From an uncultured Clostridia bacterium (GTDB lineage: Bacteria; Bacillota; Clostridia; Oscillospirales; Ruminococcaceae), in NCBI GenBank assembly GCA_947302065.1, contig CAMYUO010000104.1, positions 1 through 6,768 of the forward strand: a stretch of DNA of 6,768 nucleotides, given 5' to 3'. Each line of letters starts with the position of its first letter. Positions within the stretch are counted from its first letter, which is position 1. Shown piece by piece: positions 1-6,768 of the stretch. Below the pieces are notes generated by a model that saw only the letters and a list, made by a program, of their open reading frames with translations, did not search any database and was not told the origin of the DNA. Position numbers and translations under genes: made by a program.

Positions 1-3000
1 TGGAATACAATACACCGTCGAGCACTGTATTTGAAAAGGATATGAGTGTCGATACTCAGAGGCTTGCAGATGCTGTCAGACAGGCGGCGGAGCTTTATCC
101 GTCAATGAAGGTCTGCGCAAAAGTAATCGACGGTGCGCCATGCATTGTTCCTGTGAGGGATATGCCTATCAGTATCCCAGTTATTAAAACAGAGGAAACA
201 GACGTTGACAAGCTTGCAGGTGAGTTTATCAAACCTTTTGACCTTGAAAACGGTCCGCTGTTCAGATTTGCGGTTTATGATACACCCAAGAGCGTTATCC
301 TTTTCAGCGATGTGCATCATCTCATCACAGACGGAACTTCACAGTCGCTGTTTATGAAGAACCTCGCTCTTGTTTACGCAGGCAAAGAGCCAGAAAAGGA
401 GACTGTCAGCTGCTTTGCACTCAGCACATGGGAGCAGAGGCAAAAACAGAGTGCAAAGTTCAGCGAGTGCAAAAAGTTTTTTGACGACATGCTTGCAGGC
501 GTTGAGGTCGATTCAAATATCATCGCAGATGAGATAGAGGACAAACCCGAACATAACGGCGGGCTTCTGATCATCAGAACCGATGAGTTTGTCAATGCCG
601 GCGCTTTGCAGGGTGTGTGCAGAAAAATGAAGATAACCGAGAACACGCTGTTCCTCGGTGCATTCGCTTATGCCCTTGTGAAGCAATCCGGGCAGGAGCT
701 TGCTTTGCTGTGCGCTGTTGAAAACGGACGACATTTACCCGAGCTTAAAAACACGTTCGGAATGCTGGTGCATACTTTGCCTGTCTGCATTGAGGCAAAG
801 GACAGTGAAAGCACATCTGATTATCTTTCAAAGGTTCAGAACATACTGTTTGAAAGCCTTGACCACGACCTTGTGTCTATCGTCGGGCTTGCAAATGAAT
901 ATGAAGTAAACTCGGATATCCTGTTCGTTTATCAGGGTGAGATGTTCAGCGGTATTGACTTTGAGGGCAGGAACGTGCAAAGCTACATGCACAAAACAGG
1001 CGACGCTATGGCAAAGCTGTCTGTTGATGTTTTCAAGGATAATGACGGTTACACGCTGTCGTTTGAGTACAGAAAGGATCTGTATCTTGAAGAGACGATC
1101 GAGAACTTTGCACACCTGTATATCAATATTCTGAAAGGTTTTGCAGACTGCGAAAAGCTCGGCGAGATAGCTCTGTGCGGTGAGCGTGAGAAAGAGTTTT
1201 ACCGCCGTGCCAACGACAACAAGGTCGAGTTTGACCGCAGCCTGACCGTGACACAGCTGTTTGCTCAGCAGGTTCACAAGCACCCGGACAACACAGCTGT
1301 GATTTTCAAGGACAAAGAACTGACATATGCACAGCTTGATAAGTACAGTGAAAATCTTGCCAAGCTGCTTGCAAAAAACGGCATAGGCAAAGAGTGTCCG
1401 GTCGGGATACTTGTAAAGCGCTGTGAGCTTTTCCCGATATGCACCCTTGCGGTGCTGAAAGCAGGCGGTGCGTGCCAGCCGCTTGACAGTAATTATCCGC
1501 AGGACAGACTTGAATTCATGCTTGAGGATTCCAAGGCTAAGGTCGTTATTGCTGACGATGAGCTTGCACCGCTTATCCCGAATTTCAAGGGAACTGTTAT
1601 TTCTGCGCAGAGCATTTACAGTCTGCCGCAGGACAGCGAGACTCAGCTTGATGCTCCCGACGCAGATACTCTGTTTGCGCTTATCTACACATCAGGCTCG
1701 ACAGGCAAGCCAAAGGGCTGTATGCTCACGCACAGAAATCTCGTCAATTTCTGTATATCATTCAGTGAAAAATTCGGTGTGACCGACACAGACAGGTTTG
1801 CAGCTTACGGTGCGTTCGGTTTTGATGCCTCGATGCAGGATATGTATCCCGCACTTACAAGCGGTGCGGCTGTTTACATCGTGCCCGAGGAAACAAGGCT
1901 TGACCTTGTCGGTCTGCACGAGTTTGTTATCGGCAACAAGATAACGATGATGGACTGCACCACTCAGCTGGGCAGACAGTATATTACCGCTTATCCGCAA
2001 AGCCCTTATATGAGGACATTCACGGTCGGCGGAGAAAAGCTCGTGCCGTGTCAGCCGCCTGAGTTTGATTTTGTCAATACATACGGTCCGACTGAATGCA
2101 CTATCTATGTCAGCGACTACCGTGTTGACAAGCAGTATGAAAGTGTTCCTATCGGAAAGAGCTTTGGCAACTGCGATATTTACATTCTTGACAAGTCGGG
2201 AAGACTGCTGCCGCCGGGTGCAGTCGGCGAGCTTGTCATCTCGGGTTATCCTGTCACAAGAGGATATCTAGGACGTGATGACCTTACGAACGAAAAGTTT
2301 ATAGATAACAATATCTTTGATATCGACGGCTATGAAAAAATGTACCTTACAGGCGATGTCTGCAGATATCTTTCAGATGGAAATATCCAGTTTGTCGGCA
2401 GACGTGACGAGCAGGTCAAGATAAGAGGCTTCCGCATCGAACTTACTGAGATAGAAAGGCGCATCAGAGAGTACGACGGCATTACCGATGCAAGTGTTAT
2501 TGCGATCGACCTGCCAAGCGGCGGAAAAGCTGTTGTTGCTTATGTCGTATCTGAAAACAAAGTCGAGGTCGCAGAGCTTAACAGCTTTATTGCGGCAGAA
2601 CTGCCGCCGTATATGGTGCCGTCAGTAACTATGCAGATCGACAGCATACCTATCACTCCAAACGGTAAGGTCGATAAGCGCAAGCTGCCGAAGCCGAGCC
2701 TTAAAGCTGACGAAACGTCGCAGCCAAGACAGCTCAACTCTCTGGAGAAAAAACTGTGCGGTATGGTCAGCGAGATAACGGGACTTGATACTGACAGTGT
2801 CACTGACAGCCTTGTTTCTCTCGGCATAACCTCTCTGACAGCGATAATGCTCGCTGCAAAGCTGTATGATAATTTCAAGCTGAAGATAAGCGTTACTGAT
2901 CTTCTTGATAACAGCTGCACGCTGATGAGCGTGGAAGAAAAAATAATTGATACGCTTTTGAGCGCTTCGCCGCAGACGGTTTCCGATGAGAAACCGTCGC

Positions 3001-6000
3001 GGCTTGGTTCGGTGCGCCTTTGCGCAGAGCAGCTGGGCGTTTATTATGACAGCGTGAAAAATCCTGATGCGATAGTATACAACATTCCGATGAAGTATAC
3101 ATTCCCAAAGAGCACTGATCCGCAGAGACTGAAAGACTCGCTTGAAAAGCTTATTCTTGCAAACCCTGTGCTGATGTCAAATATAGAGCTTGAGGGTGAT
3201 GAGATAGTCCAGACACAGCAAGGCGATTTCAAACCGAATATCCCGGTGCTTTCGCTTAACGAGAGCGAGCTTGAGCAAAAACAGCACGAGTTCGTTAAGC
3301 CGTTCAAGCTTTCAAGAGATCCTCTTTTCAGGGCTGCTATTATCGAAACTCCGAATGATGTAGTGCTGCTGTTTGATGTGCATCACATCATTATGGACGG
3401 TATATCGCTTTCGCTGATGCTTTCAAAGCTGGTGGATATATATGGCGGTGCCGAGATAGAAACGGACACATCATATTATGATTATATCGCCGCTGAGGAA
3501 GAGCTTGAAAACAGCGAAAAAGGCGAGGCGGCAAAAGACTATTACAAGCAGCTTTTTGCTGATTATGAAAATGCGAGCGAGATATCCTGCGATCTCAATG
3601 GTGATGCTCAAACAGGCGGTCTGAAGCAGGCTGTCACGCTGACAAACAAGATAGCAGCCGAGCAGTTCTGCCGTGCACATTCGGTAACCCCTGCGGCTTT
3701 GTTCCTTGCCGCCACCGAGTATGCTGTCAGCAGACTAACAGCAGACAGGCAGGTTTATATCTCGATGATATCGGGCGGCAGAGACGATGTTCGCTTTATG
3801 AACTCGCTGGGTATGTTCGTCAAGAGCCTGCCGCTGCATGCGGTCATCGACACTCAAAGAAGCGTTTCTCAGTTTATATGCGACACTGCATCGGCAATGA
3901 CTGATGCTCAGAAAAACAGCGCATATCCGTTTATCAAGCTGTTTGGTGAATACGGTTTTGCTTCAAAGATAAACTATGCCTGCCAGCTTGGTGTTGACAG
4001 CAGCGTGACTCTTGATGGCAAACAGATAGAAGAAAGCATCATCGTTTCACCGCTGCCCAAATTCAGCCTTTCGATACATATCACTGAAATTGGCGACAGC
4101 ATAGCTGTCAATGTGCAGTACAACGATGCTCTCTATTCAGAAACTCTCGCACATCTTATTTCATCTTCGATAACCTGTACAGCTGAAAACATGATAAAAG
4201 GCGCTGATGCCAAGCTTTGCAGTGTAAGCATGATAAGACAGGACGAGAGAAAGCGCATTGAAGATTTTGCAAATACGGGCAGGCGTGATATACCAATAAA
4301 ACTTTATCATGGCCTGTTTGAGATGCAGGCAAAGGCTCACCCTGAAAGGACTGCGCTTATCCCTTGTGATGCAAGCTATACATATGAGCAGCTCGATGAA
4401 CTTATGAACCGTGCAGCGAATGCACTTATATCAAGCGGAGTGAAAAGGGGAGACAGAGTAGCTGTGCTTCTGCCGAGAACGAGCAGGCAGATAATAGCTA
4501 TGTATGCTGTGCTCAAGGCAGGCGGTGCATATATACCTTGCGATCCGGAATATCCAAAGGACAGGATAGAATACATACTTGAAAACAGCAATGCGAGATA
4601 TATCATCACTGATGGAATAAAGGGCTACGGAAACGAGATAAACATAGAAAAGCTGCTCGAAAAAGAAGATAGTTCCAAGCCGAATGTAGATGTTCAGCCG
4701 AATGACACTGCATATCTTATCTATACATCAGGCTCAACGGGCAGACCTAAGGGCGTTGTGATAAAACACGCAGCTATTGCGAATTATCTCACGCCGTATG
4801 AGGAAAACATACATATCCACGCACTTGCGAATGAGGGCACGACTTATGTTTCGGTAACGACCGTGTCATTTGATATGTCGCTGAAAGAAACGGCTGCAGC
4901 GCTGTGCAACGGACTTACTCTTGTGCTTGCAGATGAAGCGCAGACCAAAGACCCTCAGCAGCTTTGCGCCTTGTTTGAGAAAACGGGAGGAGACGTTTTC
5001 AACGCCACGCCGTCAAGACTTGAACAGTATATGCTGCTCGATGAGTTCAGAGCGGTGCTTGCAAAGTGCAGGATAATAATGTGCGGCGGTGAAAAGTATT
5101 CACCCAAGCTGCTCAGTGATCTTCGCAGCGTGACAAAGGCACGGATATTCAATACTTACGGACCTACCGGGATAACCGTGTCCTGCAACGCCAAGGAACT
5201 TACTCACAGTGAGAATGTTTGCGTCGGAAAGCCGCTTTTGAACGTAAACGAATATATTGTTGATGCTGACGGCAATCCGCTGCCATGCGGTGCAGTCGGT
5301 GAGCTTTATGTCGGCGGAGCAGGTGTTGCAGAGGGATATCTCAATAACGAAAAGCTTACTGAAAAGAGCTTTACCACATACAATGGCGAGAGAATATACA
5401 AGACAGGCGACTATGCACGCTGGACAGATGAGGGTGATGTTGTCATTCTCGGGCGCACCGATGACCAGGTCAAGCTGCGTGGACTGCGCATAGAGCTTGG
5501 TGAGGTCGAAAAGGCTATCCTTGCACATGACGGCGTAAGACAGGCTGTTGCGCTGATAGCAAAGATAAACGGTACAGAACATCTTTGCGCATACTATTGC
5601 GCAGACGAAAGCATCACGCCTGAAGATGTCCGCTGCAGCATAGCTAAGCGCCTTACGGCATATATGATACCGTCGTCACTTATCCGACTTGACAGTATGC
5701 CGCAGACGCCAAACGGCAAGATCGACAAAAAGGCTCTGCCTGAACCGAGTATGTCATTCACGCCTGAATACAGCGAGCCTGTAAATGATACGGAAAAAGC
5801 TTTGTGCGATATATTTGCACAGGTGCTCGGACTTGAGAAGGTGAGTGCTGACAGCAGCTTCTTTGACCTTGGCGGTACGTCGCTGTCGGTGACAAGCGTG
5901 ATGGTCAAAGCAAATGAGCTTGGATATGAGGTATCATATGCAGATATATTCGCACACAAATCACCGAGAGGCATCGCACAGATGCTGCTTGGCGGCAGTG

Positions 6001-6768
6001 ATTCATCAGACGGACTTGGTAATTATGATTACAGCAGATTTGAGAGCATTCTCGATCTAAATGTTCTTGAAAACCTTAATGAGAACACAAATAAAATAGG
6101 CGACCTGCTGCTCACGGGCGCAACAGGCTATCTCGGTATACACGTTTTAAGGACATTCCTTGAAAACAATGACGGAATGGTCTACTGTCTGCTTCGCAGC
6201 TCAAAGCAGCTCAGTGCGCTCAACCGCCTTAAAGGTCTGTATTACTACTATTTTGAAAAGGACTTTAGTGGCTATGAGGACAGAGTGAAAGTTGTTGAGG
6301 GCAGTGTTACATCGGTCGATTGGTTCTCGCAGCTTGACGGCGTAAATATCGACACTGTGATAAACTGCGCTGCGCTCGTAAAACACTTTTCGGAGACCGA
6401 CGATATCGAGCGTGTAAACGCTGGCGGTGTCAAAAATCTGATAGAGTTTTGCAAGAAACATTCAAGTATGCTCGTTCAGATATCTACGGGAAGCGTTGCG
6501 GGTGACAGAGTCAACGGTTATCCCTCAGCAGAACACATCCTTGACGAACGTAGCTTCTATTTCGGTCAGACGATAGATAACCAGTATGTTCACAGCAAGT
6601 TCCTTGCAGAGAGATATGTTCTCGAAGCAATGACCGATGGCTTGAAAGCAAAGATAATGCGTGTGGGCAACCTTTCTGCAAGAAGCGGCGACGGCGAGTT
6701 CCAGATAAACTTCCTGACCAACGGCTTTATGGGCAGGCTCCGTGCTTATCTTGTTATAGGCGCATTTC
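1..6768 (+). CDS. Nonribosomal peptide synthetase, C-A-T-C-A-T-R, partial at both ends
   Basis: One reading frame (codons beginning at 3, 6, 9 and so on) stays open for 2255 residues and carries NRPS core motifs in order from one end to the other, so no frameshift is present. Domains by residue: C1 1-386, A1 395-903, T1 911-982, C2 999-1400, A2 1410-1916, T2 1928-1998, R about 2003-2255. The enzyme should act in the cytoplasm, activating two amino acids, condensing them on 4'-phosphopantetheine arms and releasing the product reductively as an aldehyde. A phosphopantetheinyl transferase encoded elsewhere is required. Neither start nor stop is in the window; homology of C1 with C2 suggests about 25-30 residues of C1 lie upstream, plus any earlier domains. 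The reductase lacks its C-terminal part. No internal start, ribosome binding site or regulatory element is evident. The NRPS call is very secure; the product is inferred. Confidence 0.98.
3..1160 (+). other. Condensation domain C1 (5' end cut by window)
   Basis: Residues 1-386. The catalytic motif HHLITDG lies at residues 105-111 (nt 315-335), with the second His (106) the expected general base and Asp 110 and Gly 111 intact. The latch-region motif FGMLVHTLP begins at residue 252. The first residues (EYN) align with VYN at about residue 1025 of C2, which places the true domain start some 25-30 residues before the window. The domain is therefore probably active. It sits before A1, so it either attaches an acyl group from acyl-CoA or acyl-ACP to the first amino acid (starter C domain) or accepts a peptidyl intermediate from an upstream module. 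The sequence alone does not separate these; the former is favoured because related reductase-ending dimodular NRPSs of gut Clostridia begin with such a domain. Confidence 0.93.
1185..2710 (+). other. Adenylation domain A1, first visible module
   Basis: Residues 395-903, normal length for an A domain. It should activate an amino acid as aminoacyl-AMP and load it on T1. Visible cores: A3 P-loop IYTSGSTGKPKG at 561-572 (nt 1683-1718), A4 FDAS at 607-610, A5 NTYGPTE at 692-698, A7 TGD at 783-785, A8 GRRDEQVKIRGFRIEL at 799-814, and A10 TPNGKVDK with catalytic Lys 889. All ATP-binding and catalytic residues look intact. Aligned by eye to GrsA-Phe, the ten pocket residues are D608, A609, Q612, D651, F673, V675, T693, I701, Y702, K889. 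The first four (DAQD) equal those of the lichenysin Gln code DAQDLGVVDK, but the rest differ, so the substrate is unresolved. A8 ends in ELTEIE rather than the usual ELGEIE, a small departure. Confidence 0.96.
2733..2948 (+). other. Peptidyl carrier domain T1
   Basis: Residues 911-982, between A1 and C2. The 4'-phosphopantetheine attachment site is Ser 944 (nt 2832-2834) in SLGITSLTA, the counterpart of the LGGxS core. The stretch before it reads DSLVSLG where most carriers have xFFDLGG, so the aromatic/Asp lead-in and second Gly are replaced (LGI). The Ser and following Leu are kept, and the surrounding helices look normal, so the domain is probably functional. It holds the first amino acid (or its acylated form) for transfer to C2. 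Confidence 0.88.
2997..4200 (+). other. Condensation domain C2
   Basis: Residues 999-1400, full length. The catalytic motif HHIIMDG lies at residues 1127-1133 (nt 3381-3401), with the second His (1128) as general base. SYYDY near residue 1158 matches the C4 region, and LGMFVKSLPL from residue 1269 the C5 region. The N-terminal core reads RLCAEQLGVYY, a weak version of the usual S-x-A-Q-x-R motif (Glu-Gln in place of Gln-Lys/Arg). This domain should form the peptide bond between the unit on T1 and the amino acid on T2. No epimerization domain precedes it, so an ordinary L-donor, L-acceptor type is expected. Confidence 0.95.
4230..5750 (+). other. Adenylation domain A2, second visible module
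   Basis: Residues 1410-1916, normal length. It activates the C-terminal residue of the product, the one that becomes the aldehyde. Cores: A2 LKAGGAYIPCDPEYP from 1504, A3 IYTSGSTGRPKG at 1573-1584 (nt 4719-4754), A4 SFDMS at 1622-1626, A7 KTGDYARW, A8 GRTDDQVKLRGLRIEL at 1817-1832, and A10 TPNGKIDK with catalytic Lys 1906. The A5 core is NTYGPTG: Gly 1723 (GGG, nt 5169-5171) replaces the near-invariant Glu that helps bind Mg-ATP. Pocket residues aligned by eye: D1624, M1625, K1628, N1667, I1692, C1694, T1718, V1726, S1727, K1906. Lys at the third position recalls the surfactin Glu code DAKDLGVVDK and hints at an acidic side chain; this is a weak inference. D1624, which holds the substrate amino group, is intact. 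Confidence 0.96.
5784..5996 (+). other. Peptidyl carrier domain T2
   Basis: Residues 1928-1998. It has the textbook motif FFDLGGTSLS with the phosphopantetheine-accepting Ser 1960 (nt 5880-5882). It carries the second amino acid and, after C2 acts, the dipeptidyl thioester presented to the adjacent reductase. Unlike T1, its core is fully canonical. A polar linker containing YDYSRF follows (residues about 1999-2034) before the Rossmann fold. Confidence 0.96.
6000..6768 (+). other. Terminal thioester reductase domain R (3' end cut by window)
   Basis: Residues about 2003-2255, an NAD-binding_4 / extended short-chain dehydrogenase type domain in the place where a thioesterase often sits. The nucleotide-binding loop TGATGYLG is at 2038-2045 (nt 6114-6137), followed by CLLRSS, a family motif at the second strand. 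NCAALVKHFS near 2122 is typical of carrier-linked reductases. The catalytic triad is complete: Thr 2162 in ISTGSVAG (nt 6486-6488), and Tyr 2195 and Lys 2199 in YVHSK (nt 6585-6599). It should use NAD(P)H to reduce the T2-bound thioester, releasing an aldehyde; a second reduction to alcohol is possible but not inferable. The window ends at RLRAYLVIGAF, after the core fold and before the substrate-binding C-terminal subdomain. Confidence 0.95.

Noticed and set aside
828..1283. 151-codon minus-strand open frame
   Set aside because: It is antisense to the end of C1 and the start of A1, which are clearly coding on the plus strand; no family match is recognised.
1468..1782. 104-codon plus-strand frame in an alternative phase
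   Set aside because: It overlaps A1 out of frame, is Arg/Leu/Ser-rich, and has no convincing ribosome binding site.
2540..2920. 126-codon minus-strand frame resembling another 126-codon frame at 5594-5974
   Set aside because: Both lie opposite the homologous A-T junctions of modules 1 and 2, so their equal length and similar Ser-rich proteins reflect the paralogous plus-strand domains, not a duplicated antisense gene.
2997..4200. C2 as an epimerization or cyclization domain
   Set aside because: It has HHIIMDG and C5 features of ordinary condensation domains, lies between T1 and A2, and lacks the DxxxxD motif of heterocyclization domains.
1680..4754. Near-repeat DNA at 1680-1718 and 4716-4754 (33 of 39 bases equal by eye)
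   Set aside because: Both encode the conserved A3 P-loop LIYTSGSTG of the two A domains; the differences are mostly at third codon positions, as expected from protein conservation and not from a mobile or recent repeat.
5100..5582. 160-codon minus-strand open frame
   Set aside because: It is antisense to A2 core motifs A5-A8, has no recognisable domain, and its low-complexity Cys/Leu/Ile-rich protein is what the complement of this coding frame gives.
1..6768. Promoters, terminators, tRNA/rRNA, CRISPR or insertion-sequence ends
   Set aside because: The window is coding throughout in one frame, and I saw no inverted-repeat ends, regularly spaced repeats or RNA gene signatures.

Overview
The whole window lies inside one very large plus-strand gene. 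Reading frame 3 (first full codon at 3, last at 6765-6767) is open for 2255 codons with no stop and runs off both ends. It encodes the middle and C-terminal part of a nonribosomal peptide synthetase (NRPS). Visible order: condensation C1 (missing about its first 25-30 residues), adenylation A1, carrier T1, condensation C2, adenylation A2, carrier T2, and a terminal NAD(P)H-dependent thioester reductase R (missing roughly its last 100-150 residues). There is no start codon, stop codon, promoter, terminator, RNA gene, mobile element or CRISPR array in the window.

Base composition looks moderate (GC in the upper 40s per cent by eye). Codon use is rich in ATA, AGA and AAG, and the protein resembles anaerobic Firmicutes NRPSs (for example the 'AGGACQPLD' type A2 core in A1 and the 'YDYSRF' linker before R). 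Together these suggest a Clostridia/Oscillospiraceae host such as a gut or rumen Ruminococcus. This is an inference from style, not a database match.

Expected working: A1 and A2 each activate one amino acid with ATP and load it on T1 and T2. C2 joins them into a dipeptidyl thioester on T2, and R releases this by hydride transfer as a dipeptide aldehyde. C1 lies before A1, so either a fatty-acyl group caps the first residue (lipoinitiation) or an upstream module supplies an earlier residue. A free N-terminal dipeptide aldehyde would cyclise to a dihydropyrazinone/pyrazinone; an N-acylated one would stay an aldehyde, a known protease-inhibitor warhead. This architecture matches gut Clostridia NRPSs reported to make dipeptide aldehydes and pyrazinones, including the ruminopeptin-type system of Ruminococcus. 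Whether this gene is that one cannot be decided here.

The most unusual points are a Glu-to-Gly change in the A5 core of A2 (GPTG instead of GPTE), two specificity codes that match no standard code I know (A1 D-A-Q-D-F-V-T-I-Y-K; A2 D-M-K-N-I-C-T-V-S-K), and a T1 carrier motif lacking the usual DLGG lead-in.
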